DNA of 64,000 nucleotides from Clarkia xantiana subsp. parviflora. Lineage: Eukaryota > Streptophyta > Magnoliopsida > Myrtales > Onagraceae. The stretch is from contig JAPTYO010000005.1 of the NCBI GenBank assembly GCA_036873135.1, forward strand, positions 6,612,166-6,676,165, read 5' to 3'. Made by a program: the position numbers and the translations under genes. Under the pieces are notes generated by a model that did not search any database, was not told the origin of the DNA, and was given only the letters and a program-made list of their open reading frames with translations. Positions 33,903-46,669 of this stretch are shown here, piece by piece (the stretch's first letter is position 1; each line of letters opens with the position of its first letter).

Positions 33903-35771
33903 TTATAAAGTAATTATATTATCTTCTACCAGAGATTTAGCATAATTATATTTTACATCAATGTGTTTAGTCCTACTATGATACTTTGGATTCTTTACTG
34001 CCGCAATGGCTGCCTGACTATCGGAGTACACCTTCACAAGTTTGCTCCCGACATCACCATCAAGCAGCGCAGTAAGAAGCCTTTTCAGCCAGACCGCTTC
34101 CTGTGCATTTTTTAAGAGGGCAACGAATTCTGATTCCATCGTAGACAGCACGACACAAGATTTCTTCTTGCTCGTCCATGAAATGGCGGCATCAGCAAGG
34201 AGAAACACTCCTCATGTGGTGGACTTACGATCATCCGGATCGCCACCATGGTCGGCGTCACTGAATCCGGTCAATTCTAACCTCATGCCCTCATAGCACA
34301 GTATGTACTATGTAGTCGGCAGTACCTTTCAGATATCGTATGATCCGCTTTACAGCTTTTAAATGTTGATAGCCAGGGTCTGATTGGAATCTTGCTACTA
34401 GGTCCACAGCGTAACAGATGTTTGGACGAGTGCAAAGCATGGCGTACATGAGACTTCTGACCATGCTTAAATACTCGACATTCCTCATCTGTTCACGCTA
34501 TTGCTGGTTCTTCGCGCCGTCACATTTTGACAACGCGCACCCGAATACTACTGTCATCTCCACGGGTTTGGCATCTTGTAATTTAAAACTTTTCAAGAAT
34601 TTGTTGATGTAGGCTTACTGAGATATACACAATCTCCGGGCGGCACGATCTCTGGCAATCTTAATGCCCAAGATGTACGTGGCCTCTCTCATGTCCTTCA
34701 TCTCAAATACAGATGCCAACCAGGACTTTGACTCGTGCATGAAACTCACATCGTTCGCAGCAATGAGTATGTCATCCACGTATAAAGTTAAGATGACATA
34801 CTTAGACTTGGAGGTCTTTGTATACACGCATGGATCCTCGTGGATATTCACGAATCCGTTTCCAACGATTTTCTCGTGGAACTTGCGGTACCATTGCCGA
34901 GACGATTGTTTAAGACCGTAAATAGACCTTTGGAGTTTACAAACTTTACGCTCGTTTCCAGGAGTAATAAAACCCTCCGGTTGCTCCATATAGATCTCTT
35001 CCTCCAGGTTTCTGTGGAGGAATGCAGTCTTAACATCCATTTGGTGCAGCTCTAGATCGAGGCATGCGAATAGGGCTAGGATTGCCCTGACTGTGGTGTA
35101 CCGCACAGTCGGTGAGTATGGTTCATCAAAGTCTACTCCGTGAAGCTGGGTGTATCCTTTCGCAACTACTCGAGCTTTGTATCGCTCGACATTTCCATCA
35201 GCAATGAGTTTCAGTTTCAGAACCTTGCAGTTAGCAGGTAAATCAACTAAAGACCATACTGAATTGGCTTTCATTGACGCGATCTCTTCCTCCGTTGCTT
35301 TCCTCCATTCCTTCGCTTGAGGTCCATTCAACGCTTGTTGCACCGTTACCGGTTCATCAACAGAAGTTAGGGTGAATATCTCACCCTCTCGATGGGATAC
35401 TTCTTGGGAGAAGTTCGATGCCTTTGACTACGTCTAGACTCGTTAATCCCATCTTGATTCTGAACGTTGCTCTCACTCGGAATAATGCTTTCTATCGGAG
35501 CATCACTCACACTGGGAACAAAGGCAGTGCTAGAACCTTGACCTACAACTTTCCTTGGACGGCCTCTTGGTCTTGGGTTTCTATCTCCGAGATTAATTCC
35601 TTGATCACTAGGACCTGGAACCAAGTTGGTTGATCCACTCTCACTAGGAATAATGGGTAGTTGTGGCATTATTGGATTTTCATCCAGCGGTCCGGCTACG
35701 TGATTGTCAGGTTCAACTTGATTCGCACCTGCAGCAACAGTGATTTGTGTGGTAGGATTGACTCCTCCCAC
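33903..35771 (-). pseudogene. Copia pol of element G: RT and RNase H (degenerate)
   Basis: On minus, 35771-35367 gives a Pro/Ser-rich linker ending in RRSQRHRTSPKKYPIERV, typical of the integrase-RT junction. 35343-34615 gives reverse transcriptase with AKGYTQLHGVDFDEPYSP, HQMDVKTAFLH, YGLKQSSRQWY and YVDDILIA. 34488-34291 continues the RT connection (SMVRSLMYAMLCTRPNICYAV), and 34208-33903 is RNase H (SWTSKKKSCVVLSTMESEFVA, KHIDVKYNY). The pieces lie in several frames with stops, so the gene is dead. No intact integrase, protease or gag was found to the right. Confidence 0.88.
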
Positions 35772-37199
35772 TGGATTTATTATGAAAATGTCCCCATCTT
35801 CATTTTATTCACTTGTGTTGCTACCTCAAATCTCCCACTCAAAGTAAGTGGGACCTGACTATCATCGTTATCCTGCTTCAATTCGATCAAGACTTCGTCA
35901 GTTTTGATTTCACCAAGCGTTGAAAATTCGTCCTCAAGTCATGTAACGTCTCATGTTCGACCACGACACCATTGTTATAAGCCAAATTAAACATGTATCC
36001 TCTAAGAGTAGTCATCATACTCTCGTTTCAAATACTTTTTTAATGCGCAAGTTAATGTCGCATGATTATAAGATTTAACTCGTTATCATTCCCTTTTAGC
36101 TTTTATGTCGTCGTGTTTTAACCGATATAGTTGTTGAAGTGCTTTGTCAATATGAATGTCTTGTCAAAACTTCTCGTTCAAGGAATTTAGCGGGAGAGTC
36201 ATTTTAGCGACATCATCCTTTTCATTGGCTAATTCATCTCAAAGAGTTATCCATCTTTGAACTGTGCATTGGGCTTTTGCCTTATGCGTCAGTTTGTACT
36301 TTACGAGTTCGTAGCAGCTTAGGAAGCATACCTCTCATCATCGTGCAAGTATTAAATGAATTATTCCCTGAAAGGAGGCAAATGAAAAATTTAACATTCA
36401 TTAAAACACTTCATCATTAAATTCGTACTTTGAAAACGATGTGTTCCATCTTTTGAGGTACACGTGCGTGCGGCGCCTATACCAAGTTTAACACATGGTA
36501 TAAATCGTTTCATTTCCAAAATTCAATTTAACTTAATCCAATCGGTGTCAAACATGTTCATCATTACAAAATTTATCATATAACAGAGTATTAACAAATG
36601 AGAAAGATTAAATCAGTTCGTTATTAGAATTACGCAATCGATGGATATCAATGGTATTTCGATGTTTCGCGAATTTAGATGAATGTGAGTGAGGGTAATT
36701 GTTTGATCCGACCAGCTACACATGGTGGATATTTCGGTTTTTAATTTCGTTTCGGATCGATCCCGTTTTATTGGGTCGATTAATCTTGACTAGTAGATCA
36801 CATTTCGAATCGAATGGAAACTACTATATTCAGTAAATCTGAATCTTAATCAACCAAAATTCAAACATTTAAACGAACAAATAGGAAATCCATCAACAAC
36901 AATAATAAGGTATATGATCATAGATTGAAGCTTCAATGAAGGTAAAATAGACAAGCAGTCTAGACCACGTTCAGCTTTCCACCTGAAAAGAATTCACAAG
37001 TGAATTTGATCAGATGTCTTGCATCAAATAAAACATCTTTCAGTTATATGTGTGGTAAACGAGGCGTACCTGTTAGGGTACACTAATCAACGGTGGTTTG
37101 CACCGGACCTTCGTTTAGACCTTTTATTGCTGGGGTTAGCCAAGCATTTCCGAAGACCATCGAATCTGGTATCGGGTGACTCGGGTTCTTTGAGATGTA
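35772..37199. other. Degenerate sequence between G pol and the pseudogene
   Basis: It is probably the decayed upstream part of element G mixed with other sequence, but no integrase or gag motif could be read. Intron-like splice motifs occur on minus near 36978 and 37068. Confidence 0.35.
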
Positions 37200-37740
37200 T
37201 TTCCTTCTTCATGGTTGGCCTCGTATAGATCCACAATCTTCTTAATCGATGTGATCAGACGTGTAAACCATCATCGTTAGCAAACCATGTAAGAGGAAAC
37301 ATCTTCATTACTTTCCGAGCCCTTGTCCATACGTCTACTTCGTCAGCGGGATCATGAGCGGCTATTATATCGTCATCACTGCATAGAATACTATAGTATT
37401 CTTCCATGAGGTCTTTAGTTTCGGCGGCCTTGCCTCCACCGTAGCGAAGACGAATGGCACACCAAAGATGCAATGCGCTGCTCTCCATAAACTCCTCTAT
37501 TTCAACCGATAGTTTCGAGTAAATCAATTCTCATGTTGTCCGATCGTTCCTCAACCTTTTCTTGTTGTTGTAGGGGTATGGAATTCCATATTCGTCTGTC
37601 TCAATCTTAGTTGCTTTTGGATTAATTCGATCATCAACATTCGCAGCAACAAGGATATCCTCAATATTATATCTCCATTCATCATAATTCATACCATCCA
37701 AATTGCGAGGTTCATAGAAGCGATGACCCAGCCATGAAAA
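37200..37740 (-). pseudogene. Unidentified pseudogene with two in-frame TGA codons
   Basis: On minus, a coding-like stretch starts after an acceptor-type AG near 37741 and runs through NLDGMNYDEWRYNIEDILVA, ESSALHLWCAIRLRYGGG and EVDVWTRARKVMKMFPLTWF, with TGA codons near 37533 and 37253. Both TGAs could be CGA codons hit by CpG decay, because the reading resumes in the same frame after each. The first motif vaguely recalls a copia gag N-terminus, but the family was not recognised. Confidence 0.4.
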
Positions 37741-38331
37741 CTAACACATTGATAATCATGCATAATCAGGGAGACAATAACATTTTGAGAAAGAATTGCA
37801 TACATCGAATATCTATTAAGATAGAATACGACGAATAATGATTCCTCGGCCATCTAAACCAACTGACCACCAGTAAAACGAAGGAAGGGGGGTTTGTGAA
37901 AGAGTTCACATTACCGCCGTCTTCAATCCAATAGATCAGTCTCTTTAAAAACAGTTTTATTCGCAAATTTACCGGAACGGGAACTTTAAAATAAGTATAC
38001 CCGATCTATATACATACGATCAAATTCACAAACATAAATTAGTTTATTATATTAGATTAATGATCGAGTATCATACATGACCCCGAACAAAGAATGGGAA
38101 AAACAGTAGAGGTGGATAACAACTGATTCAACAACTGTGTCGAGTCTATAATTAAATAGTAAATGGGGTCCCGCTAGACAAGCTAACCATTCAGCTAAAA
38201 AGTGAATATATTTATGGCACTAATTGAATAGGAATAATTACTACCATATTATTACATATTATGGGATTAACCAATATTGCAGCTTCTTAAAGCATATGCG
38301 TGCCCTCCCGAACATCTCTGTATGTAGATCA
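37741..38331. other. AT-rich stretch, nothing recognised
   Basis: No gene or transposon terminus was seen up to the LTR at 38332. Confidence 0.45.
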
Positions 38332-38890
38332 TGTTAGCATATGGTAATTGAGCGTTGTAATTGGTAGCTCATTAATATGTATAGGTAACCTAAAAAATTC
38401 ACATTAGGGAAATTGGGCTTGACCCAAATCCCAATTGACATGAATGGCCGGCCGAATATTGTAAGGGGCAAAGTGGACTTTTGTCCGCTTTGCTCCTCCT
38501 ATAAATAAGAGATGTTAGGGTTTTATTTAGGGCAATTCACAATTCTTCTTAAATGGTGATTTGAGAGAAAAACTCTTCCCCTCTTGAAAGCATACTTCGG
38601 CCGAACCTAGTCCACCACCAAGGGTGTGCCAATTTGCTTAGAGCAAAACACTCCGGAGATCCGTCCCTGTCAAGAATCGATCAGAGGTTATGCTGTGGAG
38701 TTAATACCACGTAAGACTTCTTTAACAAAAACATCTACGGGTTCCGTCCGGTGGATCGTGAACTCCCTCAGCAAGATCATTGGGACTACGGATAAGATCT
38801 AAGGTATGTGCACATCTTCCGTTGCGTAATTCTGATTACAAGCATGTACCTTATTTATTTTTCCGTAGTAATCAACCCCGTGATCCAACA
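38332..38890 (+). repeat. 5' LTR of copia element H (same family as G, inverted)
   Basis: It begins TGTTAGCATATGG, ends GTGATCCAACA, and matches the reverse complement of the G LTR throughout (for example TATGTATAGGTAACCTAA). A primer-binding site follows directly, so H reads rightward while G reads leftward. Confidence 0.88.
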
Positions 38891-38891
38891 G

Positions 38892-38903
38892 TGGTATCAG
38901 AGC
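38892..38903 (+). other. Primer-binding site of copia element H
   Basis: TGGTATCAGAGC is complementary to the initiator methionine tRNA 3' end, the usual primer for plant copia elements. The leader continues to 38996 and, after the inserted solo LTR, from 40284 to about 40535, where H is truncated. No gag remains. Confidence 0.88.
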
Positions 38904-38996
38904 ATGTGTTAAAAGTTCTTGATTTTGATAAATTGGTGTTCTTGATTTATAGATGTTGGCCAAAAATTTAAAATTTAAAATTTTTATAATTGTTAG

Positions 38997-40283
38997 TGTT
39001 AGGTTATAAAGTCTAGGTCAACAGGTCGTCAATCTAGAATTTATCTCCCACTAATGAAATGTCGGGTTCAGTGCTCCTAGGACTAGTCGTTCTGATCCAT
39101 GCCCTTATACTCCCTTGGGGTAGTCGTTCTGATCCCTGCCCTTATACTCTCTTGGGGTAGTCGTTCTGATATATGTCCTTCTCTTCTCTCCTTCTGACCT
39201 CCTTTCCTTCTCTCCTTCTGACCTCCTTTCCTTCTCTCCTTCTGACCTCCTGAGGCTTGTACTTCTTACCCCTGGGGCTTGTCCTACTGCTCTATGCTCT
39301 TCTGCTTCCTTGGTTCTCTTCTCCTTGCCACCCTGCAAGAGGGGCAATAACAGGCACAGAGGGGGGTGGTGCCTGATGAACCCTCTCCGATGCCTAAGTC
39401 AGTACGGTTTTAGAGAGATAAAGCTAGAGAGATGTCAGAGCAAAATTGTGCAACTTGCCAAGATGATCAAATGAATAGTGGAGGAGTTGTATTTATAGGC
39501 AACGGTGTCATTAAGGTAGCTTAATGACATCGTTAACCTTTAAACACAATTAATTATCCTTTAAACACGTAATTAAGACCTTAGGGTACGGAGAAGGTTG
39601 GCGGAAATAAACCGAGTATGGGAGTCGCAAAATGGTGCCGGGGCCCTTGGGGCGGATGAAAAATCCGATCCCTAAGGGCAGGGACCGGGTGTCGAAACCT
39701 TCGGGGTCGAGTCGAGGATCCGACCCCGAGGACTTGGGATCGGGTGAATGGGCCTGGTCAAACAAGTTTGACCGGGTGAGGGGGGTCTCCCAGTCAAACC
39801 AAGTTTGACTGGGAGCCCCCCTCCCTATCCCCTTCCACCCGATCTCTCAATAGAGAGATCGGGTGGGGGGACCCGATCTCTCAACTGAGAGATCGGGTGG
39901 GAGAGGCCTCCTCCCAGTCAAACTTTTGACTGGGAGCCTCTCCCTCCTCCCAATCTCTCAACTGAGAGATTGGGAGGGGGCCACCTCCCAATCTCTCTTA
40001 CGAGAGATTGGGAGGGTCTCCCACCCGGTCAAACCAAGGTTTGACCGGGTGCTCCCACCCGGTCAAACCTTGGTTTGACTGGGTTCTCCCACCCGGTCAA
40101 ACCTTGGTTTGACCGGGTCGGAAAATTCGGAAGTTTGGGGCTGGCGCGTTTTTTCTGGTTCGGACCGTTTCTTTTTGTGGGTAACATACTTGGGCCAAAA
40201 GTTTCGATTTACAATCATTAACGGGGTGATAAAAATGAAACGAATCGGAAGTCAACGGGTTCAAATTGGGCGTATATCCATCA
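38997..40283 (-). mobile_element. Solo LTR of a Tat-type element (1287 bp)
   Basis: It starts TGTTAGG and ends CCATCA on plus and is flanked by a perfect 5-bp duplication GTTAG (38992-38996, 40284-40288), so it arose by LTR-LTR recombination after a full insertion. A middle segment resembles the LTR of element A (shared CTCCGATGCCTAA, GAGAGATGTCAGAGCAAA-like and GTATTTATAGG stretches), in the same minus orientation. A TATA-like box (GCCTATAAATACAAC) is at about 39486-39500 on minus. Near its left edge, 39085-39255 has repeats of 'gtagtcgttctgat' and 'ccttctctccttctgacctc'. Confidence 0.9.
39765..40120. repeat. Chain of short palindromes in U3 of the solo LTR
   Basis: Nine or more consecutive inverted repeats lie side by side. 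They are of two main types: CCCGATCTCTCAACTGAGAG with its complement, and CCGGTCAAACCTTGGTTTG with its complement, joined by GGGAG-type spacers. Each could form a hairpin with a stem of about 10-18 bp. Confidence 0.9.
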
Positions 40284-40535
40284 GTTAGTGCCGAAATTTT
40301 CATGATTTTCTTAGTAAAATTTGATGTTCATGATCTTCAAGAAAAAGATGGCTTTTATCAAAACCAAACATTGAATTGTAGATCTTATTAATATTTGATC
40401 TTGAAATTTGATCACTTGTTTCCAGTTTGATGTTATTTTCGGCCAAACCCTACGATTAAAAGGTGAAATTTTTAATTTCTTAGTCCACAAGAAAAGTAAT
40501 TTTCGGCCGAAATACATGTAAAATATTGTTTACCA

Positions 40536-40753
40536 TATTTTAATTTTTTATTGAAGGTAACAATTTACCTCTTGCGGGCTGACTCGGTGTGAGGGCTGAC
40601 CCGGTGTGAGTGTGTATTACTCTAAGTGTGACCCTGTGACCCAAACATGCTACGGGTGCTGCCCCCAAAACCACCTCGCGGGAAAAAAACAGAATTACAT
40701 TTTTTAGTCACAGAGCCGACTTGTTATAAGTTATAACTTATACACAATGAACC
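40536..40753. other. Ancestral upstream flank of TFCB
   Basis: Sequence between the truncated copia leader and the MULE. It ends with CAATGAACC (40745-40753), the left 9-bp target duplication of the MULE. No gene was seen. Confidence 0.5.
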
Positions 40754-41479
40754 GAGTTTTTGACCAAAATAGGTCTATAATAACAACCAAATACAAATAT
40801 AGGCCAAAAGAATAATTAATTCACATATAAGGCTAGCCGGGTTGGGAGAACCCGGCGTAGTGATTTTTTTTTTTCACTTGCCGTGTCTCTAAATCCCGGC
40901 CAAGCAATATTTTTTTTTGTACGGGGTGGGGTCACAGGGCTATTTTGAACCAGCCCCGTGACTAGTGCAGCAACTTTTTCAAAAAGTTGCTGCACTGCTG
41001 CTGTCGGTGCTGTCTTGTCCAATAGACAGCACGACAACCCATCATCAAAGGTAAGATTTTTTTTTTTTTTTTTTAAACTTTTTTCTCTATATATATTTAA
41101 CCTTCATCTATCATACATCATACAAATGGTGTTTGAACCCCCTAAAACGCACGCTTTGTGCCAAAATACATTTTTGTAGAAAATGTTTAAAAATATATGA
41201 CATAATTAATATAAATTTACAGTTATTAAAGAAAGCCAATGGTGCAAACGGAAAAAAAAAATTTGAAGCCCGGTAGAATTTATAAAAAATATTGCTTGGG
41301 TTTAGGGCCGGAATTTTTTATAAATTTTACCGGACTTCAAATTTGTTTCCGTTTGCACCGTTGGCTTTCTTTAATAACTTTAAATTTATATTAATTATGT
41401 CATATTTTTTAAAACATTTTCTACAAAATGTATTTTGGCCCAAATAGTGCGTTTTAGAGGGGTCGAACACCATTTGTAT

Positions 41480-42221
<742 letters not shown>

Positions 42222-42723
42222 ATTTGTATGATGTATGATAGATAAATGTTAAATATATATATATAAAACTTACCCTTGTTGATGGGCTGTCGGTGCTGTC
42301 TATTGGACAAGACAGCAACGCCAGCAGTGCAGTAACTTTTTGAAAAAGTTGCTGCACTGGTCATGGGGCTGGTTCAAAATAGCCCCGTGACCCCACCCTG
42401 TACATAATAAAAAAAATTATTGCTTGGCCGGGATTTGGGGACCAGCCAAGTGAAAAAAAAAAAAAAAAAAAAATTCACTACACCTGTTCTCCCAAACCGG
42501 TTAGTCTTATATATGTAATTAATTGTTTTTTTGGCCTATATTTGTATTTGTTGGTTAATATAGAACTATTTTGGTCAAAAACTCCAATGAACCTGATTCT
42601 CCGTGAAATCCGATCTTCAGAGGTAACCGGACCACCATTGTTAACATCACACTCACTTGATACTTCCGGAGTATATTTGAATAGGTTCCGACCAAGTCTC
42701 TCTCAGTTCCGGCAACTGAAGCG

Positions 42724-45137
42724 ATGACGAGCATCTTGCAGCAGCCGCCGGCGGACGATTCCGTCCTGCTACGCGTTACTCACTCTAATCTCAAGACCTT
42801 TTCTGCCGATGTCCGCTTCTCACTTCAGGTATTTATCAATGTAGATCGATCCACTGACTTTTCTGCTCAGGCCGAAAGCCTGGGATAATTCGAGATTGAA
42901 GTAACCTGACCTAATACTAGCCTGATAATTGAATTAATTTTTCGATTTTTGTTTATTTGCTCCATCTGATATCTGTGGCGGATTCTTGATCGGACTAAGT
43001 AGCAATCGAAGTTGGTGATTTACACTGCCATTAGGTGTCGTGCTGATTTTACTTAGTGTGTGAGTTGAAAAGAATGTTACCAACCAAGTAGATTTATGAA
43101 CTGTGCTGCTATGTTTTGATGTGCTTGATGGCAGATGAGTGTAGAATCTGTAAAAGAGAAGCTCTGGAAAAAATGTGGTACTTCTGTTGAATCAATGCGC
43201 CTTGAACTATATGATGAGTCGGGTTCCAGAGTTTCGGATTTAAGTGACAATTCGAGACCGTTTGGCTTCTATTCTCCCCTGGACGGGTTAGTTTGAATTC
43301 TCTCTTTCACTCTTTTTTTACCTAGTCGTCAAAATCAGTGTAATAGATGAACAAGGAATGGATGAACTTAGAGGAAAACTAGTCAGATAAGAAATGTAAA
43401 AATCGGAGGTGAATGCTCGTAAAAAGAAAGTTATGGATTCCTTAGCCTAATGTTTTGTTGATTTAAGTGTTTAAATGTCATATCTTATGATTGATTTATG
43501 ATTCAGTATTACTATTACATTTTTGTTTCTTAAAAGGTATCGGTTGCATATTATAGATCTTGACCCATCATCAGTCACCTCTGGAGGCTGGCTCGAAGAC
43601 ACTTCACTAGTGGAGAAGTACAAAATTTCTGATGAAGCTTATGATAAACTTGATGGTGAGTTTCAGATGAAGTTCCTACTTTCTGGACTGATGCAATACA
43701 TGTTTTAACAGGCTTACGTTCCTTGTTTAGTAGTTACTAGTTGAGTGAAGGTACAAATTTTTTGTTATTGAAAATACTTTTACATGATTTATTATCTATG
43801 ATTATATGACTCTACAAGAAAGTTCCTATAAGCGAATAATCTCTGTATTGCAGGAACATTTAGAAAATTTAAGGAAAAAATGGTAGCACAAAATCCATCT
43901 GCTTTTAAAAGCAAGGTAAATCGGAGTTTAACTACAAGAAATATATCTATACCATTGGATGCATAAGACTCTCAAAAGCATTTAAGAATGTTGTAATATC
44001 TTGTGTTAGGTAGAAGTGACTCTTTTCTTTGATATCCCTTTCTAGTAGTGGTTGGTACGATTTCTATCTGATCATTGCTGTCTACTTGCAGATAAACGAT
44101 GACTACATGGAGGATCTTTGTGCTAATATCAAGGTAGGTGGACAATTTGTTGCACTTAGTAAAGTTAACTTTGTCAAATTTAAAAATCATAAGTGAATCT
44201 CGAAATGTTATGTGATAATGTGCTCATGAATTAAGAGGCAATTTCTTAAATTATGCAACCTGCAATACTATTACCTTATCCTTTCTCGATTCATTTTCTC
44301 TTAGTGGCTAATTCTTTGTTATGAAATCATGATTATGTGCTTATTATGCTCTCATACATTTTTTTTTTGTTAATATAGGTAGGAGACAGATGTGAAGTTG
44401 AACCTGGGGCAAAGAGAGGCGTCGTTAAGTTTGTGGGTCGAGCAGAATCAGTTGCAGCAGGTTTCTGGGTTGGAGTTCAATACGATGAACCTCTGGGGAA
44501 GCATGACGGCATGTATGTAACTCTCTCAGATTCTTCCATGCATTGTTGTTGTCTGCTAAGTTGCCCTCAATGTTATCTGCATCAGAAATTTTCAGCCAAA
44601 TGTTTCGAGTTTAGTGATGGAAAGTTGAAATTACTATTCTCCAAAAAAATTACATCGAAGGAATAGATAGATTTGTCTAGTTGATGAAATGGAGCTAACT
44701 TCCCTGCTGAGTATAGATTTTTCCAGGATAAACTTTCTGATACTGCTTTATGTTTTGATTATTTTACAGGGTGAAAGGTGTACGCTATTTCGAATGCCCT
44801 CAGTTGCATGGTGCAATGGTTAGACCCGACAAAGTGAAGGTATGAAAATCGTAGTGTAAATGTGAAGTGTATTATGAATTTGTGAGATTCTGGGTTTACT
44901 TTTTAGCAGATGATGCATCACAGACTAAATTCAACATGGTAGATTAGATTAGAGACAAATTTTCCCAAGACCATCCAAAAACAGGACCTTTTATCAAGAA
45001 GTTTGAAGAATGTGGCTTCTTGTATTAGTTCATACGTTTGGGAAGATATGCTATTGCTTTACTTTTTTGTGGCATATTTCCTTTTCCAGGTCGGGGACTA
45101 TCCGGAACGAGACATTTTCGAGGATGATGAAATCTAA
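42724..45137 (+). CDS. TFCB: Tubulin-folding cofactor B
   Basis: Cofactor B binds alpha-tubulin after release from the CCT chaperonin and, with cofactor E, takes part in alpha/beta-tubulin dimer assembly in the cytoplasm. Eight exons with GT-AG introns join in one frame: 42724-42828, 43135-43286, 43537-43655, 43854-43915, 44092-44133, 44379-44512, 44770-44839, 45090-45137, giving 243 residues, the usual plant length. Residues ~13-98 form the ubiquitin-like domain ([21 protein letters not shown]). A short charged helical linker follows ([21 protein letters not shown]). Residues ~161-230 are the CAP-Gly domain with [17 protein letters not shown] and the signature GKHDG. The C terminus ends EDDEI, the acidic tail typical of the family. 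The start is the ATG before ILQQPP. A MULE target site ends 131 bp upstream, so the promoter is very short or lies inside the MULE. Confidence 0.96.
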
Positions 45138-46222
45138 CCAGTCATTCACTCAGTGTAGGATGTAGCTTCTCTTCTGTCTTGACATATATATATCTTTTAC
45201 GTCGCTTGGACCGTCTTCACGTTGCAAGCTTTCGGTTTGTTGAGGGTTGGGATTTGCGGTTTGTTCTGATGTGATCATAAGAAATTTGTATGATCTTTGA
45301 GTTATGACATTAGAGAAATTCTTAGTTAGATATGGGTGGATAAATTAGTCATAAATGATCACTAAACTTCATTTTTTCTGCATTATTTTATTCTGTGTAT
45401 TATTTCTTTTTGCAATTTCAAGCTTGAATTGGGAGCTATAACAAATTAATCTCCTTATCCAAGAATTTTCATTATTATAAATCAATTTATGCTGTAGCAG
45501 TTCGATATACTTCTCTTAACTATCGGTGTGAAGTACACTGTAAAAGTGCTGCTCTCCGAGTAGCCTTTAGGGTACTTCGTGGAAAAATAATAATTCATAT
45601 ATTTAATTTTGAAATTTGGTTGATAATTAAATTACTATTTGACTTTTGAATCAATCACAAATTGCTACATCAACTTTACTTTTTAAATCCCGTCGAGCCC
45701 ACACACTGCGTTAGGCATATGAGGAGGGGAGTAGAATTGAGTTCGGGCCGGTCTCTTGGCTATACTAGGCTGCTGGTGGGGTTATGTCGACGAGGCCACT
45801 GCGTGCGCTGGTTGCTCACTAAGTCTAGTCGGAAAAAAACCCAGACCGTGAGCAGGAGAGCTCGAACATTACGTAGCGGGATGGGCCTAGGGTCGCCACT
45901 ACTAGCCCATTCTTTTTAGTGGCAGAACAAAAAAAAACTTTAATTTTTAAAACTGGCTATCTCTCCTTCTAAATCTTCGAGCAAATTGTTAATTCAGTTT
46001 CAATATTAGTCAAATTGAAACTGAAAATAGGATATTTCGGTCATTTTTTATTATGTGAATCTACGATGGATTCGTACATAAATGGAAGGAATTGAAATAC
46101 GTCAAAGCTCAATTAAAAGACACAATGCTGAGGCTGTCGCTGAAAGCGGCGACAAAAGAACTACCAGAGTTTAACCTCAACTATATCTACTATGTGCGTA
46201 TCATTCCTCACGTACAAACACA
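45138..46222. other. TFCB 3' flank and intergenic stretch
   Basis: It would hold the TFCB 3' UTR. A GC-richer block at about 45690-45920 stands out from the AT-rich background but was not assigned to any family. The last ~100 bases are the upstream flank of the PPR fragment. Confidence 0.45.
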
Positions 46223-46361
46223 ATGATGCCCGAGAGAGATTTCAGTGCCAGTTCCTGCATTACTCGGTCCAACAGTTTGATCACCCAGCTAAGCAGACAA
46301 GGAAGGATTACAGAAGCGCGTAAGGCGTTTGATGAAATGCATGACAGAGATGTGGTGACGT
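46223..46361 (+). pseudogene. 5' end of a pentatricopeptide-repeat (PPR) gene cut by element D
   Basis: From the ATG at 46223 the frame gives MMPERDFSASS, then SLITQLSRQGRITEARKAFD and EMHDRDVVT, the start of PPR repeats of the plant PLS type (organelle RNA-binding proteins, usually with mitochondrial or plastid targeting). Family members continue with W-T/N at exactly this point, but here the LTR of element D begins at 46362. The rest of the gene is not found in the window. An upstream ATG at 46122 is in another frame. About 46 codons survive, so the gene is not functional here. Confidence 0.75.
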
Positions 46362-46649
46362 TGATACTATCCTAAGATTCGTACCTGGAATTCTGCATAA
46401 CTGTAACAGAAAGGAGGGATAGAGAGAGAGAGTAGAGAGATAAGAAGAGAATTGTTTTGTACTTTCCATTCATGAAATTCATTCGATGACAACAATCCTT
46501 ACATAGGTGAATGCTAGCTATTTTTTTGTATTTTTCATTCATGAAATTCCTTCGATGACAGCAATCCTTACATAGGTGAATGCTAGCTATCTATATTATT
46601 CAAAATGGGCTGCTAATTAAAGGTAAATGGGCTGGAGCTGGGCTCGACA
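46362..46649 (-). repeat. 3' LTR of element D (~288 bp)
   Basis: On plus it begins TGATACTATCC next to the PPR fragment and probably ends near GGGCTCGACA. It contains a direct duplication of about 70 bases ('ttcattcatgaaatt..ttcgatgaca.caatccttacatagg') at ~46465-46526 and ~46533-46590. The inner boundary is approximate because no adjacent polypurine tract was clear. Confidence 0.65.
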
Positions 46650-46669
46650 GTTTGGCTCGTAAGAACTCT

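Noticed and set aside
45690..45920. GC-rich block downstream of TFCB considered as a SINE or rRNA-derived piece
   Set aside because: No pol III A/B box pair, A tail or target duplication could be shown, and no rRNA motif was recognised.
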